Positions 1-8,502 of a stretch of 64,000 nucleotides of DNA are shown here, piece after piece. Below the pieces are notes generated by a model that saw only the letters and a list, made by a program, of their open reading frames with translations, was not told where the DNA came from and did not search any database. How positions within the stretch are numbered: position 1 is the first letter of the stretch; every line of letters starts with the position of its first letter. The stretch covers positions 1 through 64,000 of the forward strand of contig JAFRXI010000019.1 in assembly GCA_017437755.1 (NCBI GenBank), read 5' to 3'. The position numbers and the translations under genes were made by a program. This DNA is from Bacteroidales bacterium (lineage in GTDB: Bacteria > Bacteroidota > Bacteroidia > Bacteroidales > UBA932).

Positions 1-13
1 GAGTGGTGGATTA

Positions 14-141
14 CCGGCCAGGGGGCTGGTGTGAAGCCGTATGCACCCGCGCATGCAGCGGGAGGGGCCCGCCGGAGCGACAGCGACGGTGGGAGGGTCC
101 GAGGCCGAAGGCCGAGAGCGGAAGACCAGCCTCCTGGCAGG
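14..141. repeat. Structured intergenic repeat, copy 1
   Basis: The core at 33-123 matches 30222-30312 at 89 of 91 positions. It contains a CCCGC/GCGGG hairpin (46-50 with 58-62, 7-base loop) and a GGCC-GAA-GGCC hairpin (103-113). The flanks 14-32 and 123-141 are complementary at 16 of 19 positions, so the element can close into one long stem. One of the two core differences between copies (position 56) falls in the first hairpin loop. I do not recognise the element. It could be a structured RNA, a DNA-hairpin mobile element or a REP-like repeat. It carries no convincing coding sequence, although a GTG-started frame runs through it. Confidence 0.75.
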
Positions 142-165
142 AGACGCGTGGGCTCCCGGGAGCTG

Positions 166-438
166 GTTTTTGGCAAGAAGGGCATTATCAAGAGGATAAG
201 GGACATAACCCCGGAGACAAAACTCGTCTACTGCAAATGGGACGACGCCTTCCAGGCCCAGCCCGTGCCCTACCTCAAGGTGGCACAGTGCGGCAGTTTC
301 ATCACCGAATTCCCGGAAAAGGCCGTGGAGTACCTCATCGGCATAGACATTGACGCCATGCTGGAGTCCGTATGTTCAAATCCTGCCCTCCCAGACGGCT
401 TCAAACAAAAGCTTTCCGCCTGGAGCAGGGATTTTTAA
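166..438 (+). pseudogene. GH31 C-terminal domain fragment
   Basis: This stretch encodes about 90 residues, from VFGKKGIIKRI to the stop, that match the C-terminus of the GH31 protein at 5760-8429 with only a handful of residue changes. No glycosidase catalytic domain precedes it; the upstream sequence is the structured repeat. Most codon differences between the copies are synonymous, so this looks like the remnant of a once-functional paralogue rather than a recent copying artefact. A frame starting at GTG 31 reads into it through the repeat, but that start is not credible. The function of this C-terminal module is unknown to me. Confidence 0.7.
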
Positions 439-450
439 TAAATAATCAAT

Positions 451-506
451 TTTCCATTAGGTGTTCCGCAAGGGTTGCGTGCTTATTGTAATAAGTACTT
501 TTACCC
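451..506 (+). promoter_or_regulatory. Copy of the fecR leader region
   Basis: The sequence from TTTCCATTAG through the TAAGTACTTTTA box is almost the same as the leader in front of intact fecR at 8442-8502, except for a small indel near 488. It keeps the shared segment GGTGTTCCGCAAGGGTTGCG. It now leads into a truncated fecR start, so any promoter activity would read toward the MFS-murQ-kinase genes. Confidence 0.5.
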
Positions 507-722
507 ATGGATACCCATTTGGCAAGGGAAGACGCCGCCGGAGCGCTGATCGTGGAGAAACTGACCGGCACAATAACGCCGGAAGACAATGCAGTGCCGT
601 GGAAGGGTAGACCGGGGACGGAGATGACGCGGCAACCGGACACCGAGCGTGTGGCAGCGTGGATTTTTTGTTGCGAGGGGAAGAGTTATTTATACCTTTG
701 TGGGAGAAAGATAATAAAATGA
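507..722 (+). pseudogene. fecR N-terminal fragment
   Basis: The first 29-30 codons (507-595) match the start of the anti-sigma factor gene at 8503 almost exactly. Identity then stops abruptly after the shared GACAATGCAGT, and the frame continues into unrelated sequence before ending at 722. There is no membrane segment and no FecR domain, so this is a broken gene end. Together with the GH31 fragment it shows that the whole GH31-fecR junction exists twice in the window. Confidence 0.7.
667..700 (+). promoter_or_regulatory. Bacteroidota-type promoter for MurNAc operon
   Basis: A TTTG at 667-670 is followed after 22 bases by TACCTTTG at 693-700, close to the Bacteroidota consensus TTTG/TAnnTTTG. 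A GGGAGAAAG Shine-Dalgarno-like tract follows at 702-710, ahead of the ATG at 719. The predicted 5' leader is very short. Confidence 0.6.
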
Positions 723-2023
723 AAGTAAACACCAGCAAGTCTTTTTATAAGTGGGAGGTGGTGCTGCTCCTGTGGATAGCGTTCTTCCTCAACCAGGCCG
801 ACAGGCAGGCATTCAATATCGTCCTTCCCCAGATCCAGGACCATCTGGGAGCATCCGACAGCACGATGGGCCTGATAGCCATGCTGTTCAACCTGTTCTA
901 TGCCGTGACCGTGCCCTTTGCCGGATTCTTAGCCGACAGGATGAGCCGCAGCCGGCAGATTTGGGTAAGCACGCTGATATTCTCCACCGCAACCCTGTTT
1001 ACAGGCCTTTCAGGAGGCATTTTCTCGTTCATTATGTTCCGATGCCTTGGAATGGGAATCGGCCAGGGGATGTTCGGCCCGACCTATACGGGAATCATCG
1101 CCGAGTACCACGACACCAGGACCAGGGCCAGGGCGATGTCGCTGCATCAGACATCTTATTACATAGGGGTGATAACCTGCGGATTCCTGGCGGGCTGGGT
1201 GGCCGAGAAACTCGGATGGCAGTACGCGTTCTACATCTTCGGAGGCGCCGGAATCCTGTTCACCGCCGTCCTGGCGATGCGGCTCAAGGACAAGCCGAGG
1301 CAGCAGGCCCCCGCTCTAGCTGTGGGTAACGGAGGAACAGGAGCTGGGGATAACGGAGGAACAGCTACCGGGGAAGAAGTGAAACCAACCCTGTTCCGGG
1401 CGATTGCCGCCATCTTCAAGGTTCCAACGGCAGTGTGCATGCTGGTGGCGTATATAGGTCTGATTTTCGGCCTTAACGGATATCTCACATGGATGCCCAA
1501 ATATCTCAAGGAGACCTTCGGGCTGAGCCTGACCGCTGCGGGGTTCCATTCCATGTTCTGGACCCACGCGGCCGCGTTCGTGGGCGTGCTCGTGGCCGGA
1601 GCTCTCTCCGACAGGATGGCGGCCAGGCCCTCGGGAGCCCGGAACAGGCTGCTCCTCCAGGCGGCCGGACTGCTGCTGGCGTCGCCCTGCATCGTCCTGA
1701 TGGGCATGTCCGGGTCATTCGGGACAGTTTGCGCCGCCCTCGCGGGATTCGGCTTCTTCAGGGCCTTCTTCGATGCCGGGACCTACGCGGTGCTGTACGA
1801 CGTAATCGAGCCCAAGTACTATTCGCTTTCGTCGGCGGTGCTGATCCTGTTCGGATTCGGGATCGGCTCCCTGGCACCCTGGATCCTGGGAATGATAAGC
1901 GACGCCTTCGGGCTATCCGGCGGAATCGCCTCCCTGGGAGCCGTCTGGGCCGTTGCCAGCGTAGCGCTCCTCATAGCCCGCACCGCATTTTTTGACAAGG
2001 ACGCAAAAAAAATCGCAAAATGA
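719..2023 (+). CDS. murT: MFS transporter, probable MurNAc importer (MurT-like)
   Basis: The 434-residue product is a major facilitator with about twelve hydrophobic segments and a typical central cytoplasmic loop near residues 200-225. An NQADRQAFNIVLPQIQ segment near residue 28 and a DRMSRSRQ loop fit the cytoplasmic-loop signature of the superfamily. I start at ATG 719 because it follows the promoter and ribosome site; an in-frame upstream start at 659 lacks both. The gene overlaps murQ by four bases (ATGA). The order transporter-etherase-kinase matches the MurNAc operon described in Tannerella forsythia, so MurNAc import across the inner membrane is the best inference; sequence alone cannot give the substrate. 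The central loop carries a 24-base tandem repeat encoding Gly/Asn/Thr-rich residues. Confidence 0.75.
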   Translation: MKVNTSKSFYKWEVVLLLWIAFFLNQADRQAFNIVLPQIQDHLGASDSTMGLIAMLFNLFYAVTVPFAGFLADRMSRSRQIWVSTLIFSTATLFTGLSGGIFSFIMFRCLGMGIGQGMFGPTYTGIIAEYHDTRTRARAMSLHQTSYYIGVITCGFLAGWVAEKLGWQYAFYIFGGAGILFTAVLAMRLKDKPRQQAPALAVGNGGTGAGDNGGTATGEEVKPTLFRAIAAIFKVPTAVCMLVAYIGLIFGLNGYLTWMPKYLKETFGLSLTAAGFHSMFWTHAAAFVGVLVAGALSDRMAARPSGARNRLLLQAAGLLLASPCIVLMGMSGSFGTVCAALAGFGFFRAFFDAGTYAVLYDVIEPKYYSLSSAVLILFGFGIGSLAPWILGMISDAFGLSGGIASLGAVWAVASVALLIARTAFFDKDAKKIAK

Positions 2024-2847
2024 TAAAGGAAACCGAGAAAGCCTCGCTGTACGACAACCTGGAAAAGATGTCCACCGTGGACATCCTCAAGGGGATCAAT
2101 GCCCAGGACAGTTCCGTACCCGCCGCAGTGGCACAGTCGATCAGTCAGATCGCAGCCCTGGTGGACGGAATCGTGGAGAGGATGGAACGGGGAGGAAGGG
2201 TGTTTTATATCGGCGCCGGCACCAGCGGCAGGCTGGGTGTTACGGACGCATCGGAAATACCGCCCACATACGGTGTTTACGATAAATTCATAGGCATAAT
2301 CGCAGGAGGCGACAAGGCCTTCCGCACCGCCGTGGAAGGTGCCGAGGACGACCCGGTTCAGGGATGGAAGGACATTCTGCAGTTCAACCCGGTTCCCGAC
2401 GATACGGTGATAGGCATATCGGCCTCCGGAGGCGCCCCATACGTGGTCGGGGCCCTGGAGAAAGCCAGGGAGGCGGGACTTCTGACCGCATGCGTCTGCT
2501 GCAACGAGGACTCTCCCGCGGCGGCGGTGTCAGACATCCCGATAGTGTCGGTGGTGGGGCCGGAATTCGTTACCGGAAGCACCAGGATGAAATCCGGGAC
2601 CGCGGCAAAACTCACCCTGAACATGATTTCCACCGCCGTGATGATCCGCCTGGGGCATGTCCACGGCAACAGGATGGTGGACATGCAGCTTTCCAACGCC
2701 AAACTGGTTGACCGCGGCGCCCGGATGATAATGGAAGAGTCAGGGATTGACGACTACGAAAGGGCCAAGGACCTGCTGCTACGGTACGGCTCCGTACGTG
2801 CCGCGGTGGACTCACTTCCTCAAGAGGCGTGGAACACAAAACATTAA
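2020..2847 (+). CDS. murQ: N-acetylmuramic acid 6-phosphate etherase
   Basis: The 275-residue SIS-fold enzyme cleaves the lactyl ether of MurNAc-6-phosphate to give GlcNAc-6-phosphate and D-lactate in the cytoplasm. The sugar-phosphate loop GAGTSGRLGV lies near residues 65-75 and is followed by DASEIPPTYG, which carries the catalytic glutamate region. AVEGAEDDP holds the second acidic residue of the family, and GPEFVTGSTRMKSGTA is the typical distal signature. Length is slightly below the E. coli enzyme, as is common in Bacteroidota. It is translationally coupled to the transporter by the ATGA overlap and lies 57 bases before the kinase. Confidence 0.95.
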   Translation: MIKETEKASLYDNLEKMSTVDILKGINAQDSSVPAAVAQSISQIAALVDGIVERMERGGRVFYIGAGTSGRLGVTDASEIPPTYGVYDKFIGIIAGGDKAFRTAVEGAEDDPVQGWKDILQFNPVPDDTVIGISASGGAPYVVGALEKAREAGLLTACVCCNEDSPAAAVSDIPIVSVVGPEFVTGSTRMKSGTAAKLTLNMISTAVMIRLGHVHGNRMVDMQLSNAKLVDRGARMIMEESGIDDYERAKDLLLRYGSVRAAVDSLPQEAWNTKH

Positions 2848-2904
2848 CACACAATACATTACATAAAACAGCATGCTGTTCCCGCCGCATGCACCTTTAC
2901 GCAA

Positions 2905-3780
2905 ATGAATAATAATCAAGACATTACGCTCCACGCTCAGATAGTGATAGTTGAAAGCGGGGCCACCAAGAGCGACTGGAGGGTTCTCGACGGTGACGGA
3001 AAGCAGGTTAAACAGTTCCTGCGCAGCGGAATGAATGTCTCCACCATGCAGCTTTCAGGCATAAAGGACATCATCTCCGAGGCTGTAGGATCGGAAGGGC
3101 TACATGGGATCCTGGGCTTCTATATGTATACCGCCGGAGTCGTAACGGATGCCATCCGGGGGGAACTGACAGACGCGGTAAGGGACCTTTGCCCTGATGC
3201 CCGGATAGACATCCAGAACGACCTGATGGGCGCCGCCAGAAGCGCCTGCGGCCACTCTCCCGGAATCGCAGCGATCCTCGGAACCGGCTCGAACACATGC
3301 TTTTACGACGGCATAACCCTAAGCCAGAAGGTCTATTCAGGAGGATTTGTGATCGGGGACGACGGCAGCGGCGCCTCCCTTGGAAGACTCTTCCTTTCCG
3401 ACTTCATCAAGGGCATTGTCCCGGAAGCCGTGGCGGCAGACTTTTCCAGGGAATTCGACTCCTCCTACGCGGCCATCGTGGAGGGCGTATACCGCTCCCC
3501 TTCCCCTTCCGGCTACCTGGGAAGCCTTGCCCCGTTCATAATCGCCCGATACGGCGACCCCTACATCAAAGAACTGGTGGACAATAACTTCCGCCGCTTC
3601 ATAGACAGGTCCCTGCTGCGTTACGACGTAAAGGACTACCCGGTTGGGATAGTGGGGGGCTTTGGCTGGGCATGCCGCGATATCCTCCGTCCCCTGCTGG
3701 ACAGGGCCGGAATCCGCGTCTCCCGCTTCATCAAGGCCCCAATCGACGGTCTCTGCGAATACCACAAGCCAGTATGCTGA
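2905..3780 (+). CDS. murK: BadF/BadG-type sugar kinase, probable MurNAc kinase
   Basis: The 291-residue protein belongs to the actin-like ATPase superfamily (BadF/BadG/BcrA, N-acetylglucosamine kinase group). The phosphate-1 loop is VESGATKSDW near residue 16, ILGTGSNTC near residue 125 is phosphate-2, and GGFVIGDDGSGASLG near residue 147 is the sugar/adenosine region. In Tannerella forsythia the equivalent third gene is MurK, which makes MurNAc-6-phosphate, the substrate of MurQ. The same family also holds GlcNAc kinases, so the acceptor is inferred from context. The 57-base gap upstream shows no clear promoter or Shine-Dalgarno site. The stop overlaps the first possible start of the next gene. 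Confidence 0.8.
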   Translation: MNNNQDITLHAQIVIVESGATKSDWRVLDGDGKQVKQFLRSGMNVSTMQLSGIKDIISEAVGSEGLHGILGFYMYTAGVVTDAIRGELTDAVRDLCPDARIDIQNDLMGAARSACGHSPGIAAILGTGSNTCFYDGITLSQKVYSGGFVIGDDGSGASLGRLFLSDFIKGIVPEAVAADFSREFDSSYAAIVEGVYRSPSPSGYLGSLAPFIIARYGDPYIKELVDNNFRRFIDRSLLRYDVKDYPVGIVGGFGWACRDILRPLLDRAGIRVSRFIKAPIDGLCEYHKPVC

Positions 3781-3791
3781 TTTTCAATGAC

Positions 3792-5165
3792 ATGAAGACT
3801 TTTGGGGAAATACTGACAGCGGCGGCCGTACTCGCCGTTTCCTGCGGAGGACCGCGTGTGACAGACGGAGCGGATAACAGGCAAACGGGAAGCGGGCCCG
3901 GCGGAAGCCTTGACACAAGGACGGAAATCAGCGCCGATCCCGCCAAGGCCGGCAACTTTTACTACATCTACGACGACTGCGACGAGGCGCCCATGACAAA
4001 ACCTCCCAGAGGATATAAGCCATTCTATATCAGTCATCTGGGCCGACATGGCGCCAGGTGGGGCCTGCTCTATCAGTATGATACTGTCATGAATGCCCTC
4101 GCCCGGGCGGAAAAGGCCGGTGCACTCACGCCCAGGGGGGAAAAGTTGCTCCGGGACTACCGTCCCTTCTATGAAAGGGCCTCCCTGATGGAAGGCGAAC
4201 TGACCGGCAAGGGGGCAAGACAGCTTAAAAGCATCGCCGCAAGGATGTACCGCCGCTTCCCGGAAGTGTTCCGGGGCCCAACCAGGGGAACGGCTATCGC
4301 CACCACCGTACCAAGGGTGATAATGAGCATGGAAAACACCGTGGAAGAGCTTCACAGGCAGGATCCCTCCCTAGATATAGATGCGGCGGCCTCGAACGCA
4401 CTCCTGGAAGTCCTCACCCCCAACGTCAGCACCCTGGACTTCACAAGGCCGCTTACCGTCCGGGAAATCCAGAAGCCGGCGTGGGAGTGGCAGCGTGACA
4501 GCGTCGACATCGGCGGAATCACATCAAGGCTCTTCTCCCGTCCGGAAGCAGCAGGTACCGACCTCTCCGTTTTCACCGGTTGGCTCCATGCCATAAAGTG
4601 CTCGGTCCTGTGCCTGGACGATCCGCAGGAGGACATGTTTGAAGGATTGTTCACGCCCGAAGAAGAATACGCCCTGGCAAAGGCCTACGGCTACCGGATA
4701 TTGAGTTATCTGGGAAATATCGAGGGCTCCGGCACGCTCTTCCCCGTGTTCTCGGCCTATACCCTCAAGGATATCCTGGACAGGGCGCAAGAGGACATTG
4801 CCTCGGGCGAAACCCAGCTCCGGCTGCGATTCACCCACGATTCGGCGTTGCTGCCGATGATAGTGCTGATGGACATCGACGGCCTTGGAAAGCAGACCTA
4901 CGGTCCCGACGACAGCTACGAACTCTTCCCCCTGTACAAGGTTCCCATGGCGTCGTCGCTGCAGTTTGTCTTTTTCCGGAACGGGAAGGGCGACATACTC
5001 CTGAAGGTACTGTTCAACGAAAGGGAGGCCACGCTGCCCCTGGAACCCGTATCAGGCCCGTATTACCGCTGGTCCGATGTCCTGGAACACTATGGCGGAG
5101 TCATCGGAAACGCCCTTGCGGAGGTTGATTCGGCAAGGGAAGCGGCAAAACTTTTTCAAAAGTAG
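3792..5165 (+). CDS. Histidine-type acid phosphatase, lipoprotein
   Basis: The 457-residue product starts with a lipoprotein signal (LAVSC at about residue 20), so it should sit on the periplasmic or outer-membrane face. The LGRHGARW motif is the RHGxR signature of the histidine phosphatase superfamily, and FTHDSALLP carries the second catalytic HD pair typical of branch-2 acid phosphatases and phytases. I start at ATG 3792 because it gives a clean signal peptide; ATG 3774 overlaps the end of the kinase. Its place behind the MurNAc genes suggests removal of phosphate before import, but phytate or other phosphate esters are equally possible. The HD pair differs from the HAE motif of Minpp-type inositol phosphatases. 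Confidence 0.8.
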   Translation: MKTFGEILTAAAVLAVSCGGPRVTDGADNRQTGSGPGGSLDTRTEISADPAKAGNFYYIYDDCDEAPMTKPPRGYKPFYISHLGRHGARWGLLYQYDTVMNALARAEKAGALTPRGEKLLRDYRPFYERASLMEGELTGKGARQLKSIAARMYRRFPEVFRGPTRGTAIATTVPRVIMSMENTVEELHRQDPSLDIDAAASNALLEVLTPNVSTLDFTRPLTVREIQKPAWEWQRDSVDIGGITSRLFSRPEAAGTDLSVFTGWLHAIKCSVLCLDDPQEDMFEGLFTPEEEYALAKAYGYRILSYLGNIEGSGTLFPVFSAYTLKDILDRAQEDIASGETQLRLRFTHDSALLPMIVLMDIDGLGKQTYGPDDSYELFPLYKVPMASSLQFVFFRNGKGDILLKVLFNEREATLPLEPVSGPYYRWSDVLEHYGGVIGNALAEVDSAREAAKLFQK

Positions 5166-5187
5166 GAGACAAGACTTATAATTTGAT

Positions 5188-5195
5188 TATTTTTG
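5188..5195 (+). promoter_or_regulatory. -7 promoter box before sigma factor gene
   Basis: TATTTTTG matches the Bacteroidota TAnnTTTG box and lies 23 bases before the sigma factor ATG. I see no good TTTG at the expected distance upstream, so only the -7 element is supported. Confidence 0.45.
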
Positions 5196-5217
5196 CAGAA
5201 GACCATAACCAGACGCT

Positions 5218-5763
5218 TTGATGACATCCTTTGATTTTATTTTCCGGCAGCACTTCGCGGCCCTTGTATCCTACGCCCGCCTCATGGTGGAGGAGGAGGA
5301 TGCAAAGGACGTGGTGCAGGATGTCTTTGTCTGGCTTCTGAGGCATCCCGACAGATTCCAGGGCATCTCGCGCGGGGGCGACGTCTCGCTCTACCTGCTC
5401 CGAAGCGTCTACAACGGCTGCCTGAACAAGATACGCCATAAGGGGGCGGACAACACGCACCGGATATGGACCGGCAACCGCCTGGAAAGGGAATACGCCG
5501 CTTACGATCCCGACAACGACCCTATTATCAAGGACTTATACACCAAGGACCTGCGCTCGGTGATAGCCCGTACCCTGGACAGTCTGCCGCCCAGATGCCG
5601 CGAGGTCTTTATCCTGTCACGGTTCGAGGGCATCCCCCACCGGCGCATAGCCGACATCCTGGGAATATCGCTTTCAACCGTAGACAATCATATCTACAAC
5701 GCCCTCAAGGTCATCAGAAAGGCCCTTGGAGAGAGCATGGCTGAAAAAAAGGCCTCCTTATGA
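5218..5763 (+). CDS. ECF-family RNA polymerase sigma factor
   Basis: The 181-residue protein has sigma region 2 at roughly residues 5-75 (HFAALVSYARLMV, EDAKDVVQDVFVWLL) and region 4 at about 120-175 (LPPRCREVFILSRFEGIPHR, with ISLSTVDNHIYNAL as the recognition helix). It lacks the other sigma-70 regions, as expected for an extracytoplasmic-function factor. Downstream lie fecR and a SusC with an STN domain, the usual trans-envelope cascade in which the outer-membrane transporter signals through FecR to release the sigma factor. The stop overlaps the start of the GH31 gene (ATGA), so a glycosidase is translated between the sigma and anti-sigma genes, which is not the usual order. Confidence 0.95.
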   Translation: MMTSFDFIFRQHFAALVSYARLMVEEEDAKDVVQDVFVWLLRHPDRFQGISRGGDVSLYLLRSVYNGCLNKIRHKGADNTHRIWTGNRLEREYAAYDPDNDPIIKDLYTKDLRSVIARTLDSLPPRCREVFILSRFEGIPHRRIADILGISLSTVDNHIYNALKVIRKALGESMAEKKASL

Positions 5764-8429
5764 TTTTCCTTACAGCCCTCCTGGCCGGTGCTGCCCTGTC
5801 CGCGAATCCGGTTGCACGGCCCGAGGCCGTGGTCCCGTCGTCACATGCCCGTTTCACCGTCCTCACGCCCAGGCTGATAAGGATGGAATGGGCTTCCGAC
5901 CAGGTATTTGAAGACCGGGCCACCCTTGCCGTGGTCAACCGGAACCTTCCCGTCCCGAGTTTCACCTCAATCCGCTCCGGCGATGTCCTTTCCATCCGGA
6001 CCGACAGCCTCCTGCTGGAGTACCGGGGCGACTCCGTGTTCAACGCCAACAACCTCAGCGTCAGGTTCTTCCTGGAAGGCAAGGAGGTTATCTGGCATCC
6101 CGGCATGGACGATTCCGGCAACCTCATGGGAACGGCGCGCACCCTTGACCGGTGCGACGGGACACCCGAACATCCCGCCCGCGACTTTGGGAAGGGGCTC
6201 ATCTCCAGAGACGGTTGGGCGATTGTCGACGAGAGCAACCGCCACGTTTTCGTGGAAGACGATTCCGACTGGAAGCAGTGGGTATCCCCGAGGGACACTT
6301 CCGCCCTCAGGAAGGACCTCTACATCTTTGCCTACGGGCACGATTACAAGCAAGCCATAAAGGACTATATCCTCATCGGCGGAAAGATTCCCATGCCGCC
6401 ACGGTGGGCCTTTGGCTACTGGTGGAGCCGGTACTGGCAGTATTCCGATTATGAATTCCTGGACCTTGCCAGGACTATCCGCGGTTTAGGAATCCCTGCC
6501 GACGTGATGATAATCGACATGGACTGGCACGAGAGGTACACCCTCCGGAAGGGAGGCGCCCCGCGCGACGCGGCCGGGCAGAAGGTGGGCTGGACCGGAT
6601 ACACCTGGCAGAAACAGCTGTTCCCGTCACCTGGCGACTTCCTGCAAGACCTCCACGGGCTTGGCTACAAGACGGCACTAAACCTTCATCCCGCATCGGG
6701 CATCACCCCTTTGGAAGACTGTTACGATACCTTTGTAAAGGATTATCTTTCAAGAACTTCCGATTACGACGGGCCTCCCGGGTACATCAATCCCGACGGC
6801 TCAAAGGCCCAGGTTTTCTTCCGGGCGAGCCAGAGGGAATGGACCGACGCCTGGTTCAACAGCGTCCTGCATCCCCTGGAAGACCAGGGAGTTGATTTCT
6901 GGTGGATGGACTGGCAGCAGTGGAAGACCAGCAAATACATGGAAGGCCTCAACATCACCTTCTGGCTCAACCACCTGTTCTTCAACGACAAGGTCCGCAG
7001 GAGCGTTTCCGAAGGGATCCATGCCCCCAGGCCTATGATCTACCACCGCTGGGGCGGTCTGGGAAGCCACCGTTACCAGGTGGGCTTCAGCGGCGACGTC
7101 TACGAAGAGTGGACGGCCCTGCAGTTCATCCCCTACTTCACCGCCACCGCCTCGAACGTGGGATTCGGCTACTGGGGACACGACATCGGAGGACTCCGGC
7201 AATGGGTACCGCACTTCACCAACTCCGAACTGTACACCAGGTGGTTCCAGAGCGCCGTCTTCACCCCAATCTTCAAGACTCACTGGAACAAGAGCGAAGT
7301 GTCGGAGAAGAGGATGTGGATGCACCCCGGGTATTTCCCTTACATGAAAGAGGCGGTAAGGCTCCGCTACGACCTCTTCCCATACATTTACAATGCAGCC
7401 AGAAAAGCCTGGGAAACAGGCATCTGCATCTGTCGGCCGATGTATTACGAAGACCCCGGGGAGGAGCTTGCATACTCCATGAAGGAGCAGTATTATTTTG
7501 GCGACGATATCATCGCCTCGACCATCTGCGAGGGTGCCGACCCGGTTACCGGCCTCAGCAAAAGGACCGTTTGGTTCCCTCCGGGAAGCGACTGGTACGA
7601 CGTCTCATCCGGCGCCGTCCGCCACGGCGGCAGCCTCGACACCCTTTCCTTTACTATCGCCGAGAATCCCTGGTTCATCCGCGCCGGAGCCATAATCCCC
7701 ATGTCGGACCCCGGAATTACTTCACTCCAGGAACCATCCGACGTCCTCAGGCTCTTCATCGCCCCGGGCGACGGCGAAACCACCATCGATTATTACGAAG
7801 ATGACGGAATCTCCCAGGCCTATCCCGAGGAATGGGCGCTAACCCGCATCACCAAGGTTTCCGACGCCTCCGGGGTTAAGGTGAAGGTGGGGGGCCGCAA
7901 AGGGTCATTCAAGGGGATGTCCCGCCGCAGGACCCTCAGCCTTACTTTCGAGGGGGTGCTTCCTCCCGAAAGCGTCACCGTGAACGGACGCAGGGCCGAA
8001 TATTCCCGCCATCCCCGCAAGGACTCCCGCAAGCCATGGTGGACCTACGACGGCTACAACCTCGCATGGACGCTCCACCTTCCCAAGACCCGCTGCCGGA
8101 AGACGGTCAAAGTCGAAGCCCGCTATCCGGAAGAGTCCGCCGCAGCCCGTGAGCAAGTCTTTGGCAAGAAGGGCATCATCAAGAGGATCAGGGACATAAC
8201 CCCGGAGACAAAACTCGTCTACTGCAAATGGGACGACGCCTTCCAGGCCCAGCCCGTGCCCTACCTCAAGGTGGCGCAGTGCGGGAGCTTCATCACCGAA
8301 TTCCCGGAAAAGGCCCTGGAGTACCTCCGCGGCATGGACATCGACGCCATGCTGGAGTCCGTCTGCTCCAATCCTGCCCTCCCTGACGGTTTCAAGCAAA
8401 AGCTTTCCGCCTGGAGCAGGAAGTTTTAA
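5760..8429 (+). CDS. Secreted GH31 glycoside hydrolase with extra C-terminal module
   Basis: The 889-residue protein has a short signal peptide, an N-terminal beta domain, a GH31 barrel at about residues 200-590 and a DUF5110-like domain around 650-700 (TTIDYYEDDGISQAYPEEW). The predicted nucleophile is the Asp in FWWMDWQQW and the predicted acid/base is in VGFSGDVYEEW; YWGHDIGGL follows. GH31 includes alpha-glucosidases, alpha-xylosidases and alpha-galactosidases, and the substrate cannot be assigned here. The last 90 residues, from VFGKKGIIKRI, form a module I do not recognise, and it recurs as a fragment at 166-438. The start overlaps the sigma factor stop. It probably acts in the periplasm on oligosaccharides imported by the SusCD pair. 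Confidence 0.88.
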   Translation: MIFLTALLAGAALSANPVARPEAVVPSSHARFTVLTPRLIRMEWASDQVFEDRATLAVVNRNLPVPSFTSIRSGDVLSIRTDSLLLEYRGDSVFNANNLSVRFFLEGKEVIWHPGMDDSGNLMGTARTLDRCDGTPEHPARDFGKGLISRDGWAIVDESNRHVFVEDDSDWKQWVSPRDTSALRKDLYIFAYGHDYKQAIKDYILIGGKIPMPPRWAFGYWWSRYWQYSDYEFLDLARTIRGLGIPADVMIIDMDWHERYTLRKGGAPRDAAGQKVGWTGYTWQKQLFPSPGDFLQDLHGLGYKTALNLHPASGITPLEDCYDTFVKDYLSRTSDYDGPPGYINPDGSKAQVFFRASQREWTDAWFNSVLHPLEDQGVDFWWMDWQQWKTSKYMEGLNITFWLNHLFFNDKVRRSVSEGIHAPRPMIYHRWGGLGSHRYQVGFSGDVYEEWTALQFIPYFTATASNVGFGYWGHDIGGLRQWVPHFTNSELYTRWFQSAVFTPIFKTHWNKSEVSEKRMWMHPGYFPYMKEAVRLRYDLFPYIYNAARKAWETGICICRPMYYEDPGEELAYSMKEQYYFGDDIIASTICEGADPVTGLSKRTVWFPPGSDWYDVSSGAVRHGGSLDTLSFTIAENPWFIRAGAIIPMSDPGITSLQEPSDVLRLFIAPGDGETTIDYYEDDGISQAYPEEWALTRITKVSDASGVKVKVGGRKGSFKGMSRRRTLSLTFEGVLPPESVTVNGRRAEYSRHPRKDSRKPWWTYDGYNLAWTLHLPKTRCRKTVKVEARYPEESAAAREQVFGKKGIIKRIRDITPETKLVYCKWDDAFQAQPVPYLKVAQCGSFITEFPEKALEYLRGMDIDAMLESVCSNPALPDGFKQKLSAWSRKF

Positions 8430-8441
8430 CAAAAAAATCGA

Positions 8442-8502
8442 TTTTCCATTAGGTGTTCCGCAAGGGTTGCGTGCTTATTTATAATAATAAGTACTTTTAC
8501 CC
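8442..8502 (+). promoter_or_regulatory. fecR leader with possible promoter
   Basis: This 61-base gap contains GGTGTTCCGCAAGGGTTGCG, then an AT-rich stretch with TAAGTACTTTTA just before the ATG at 8503. The same block precedes the fecR fragment at 507. Conservation of non-coding sequence in both copies suggests a control role, perhaps a promoter read by the cognate ECF factor, but I cannot assign the box exactly. Confidence 0.45.

Noticed and set aside
31-438. GTG-started 135-residue frame as a complete gene
   Set aside because: Its first 45 codons are the structured repeat read in frame, and the rest is a fragment of the GH31 C-terminus. No plausible ribosome site or domain supports a separate start.
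606-660. Possible relative of the 19453 palindrome
   Set aside because: The segment has GACCGGGG and ATGACG words but no clean inverted repeat, so the similarity is too weak.
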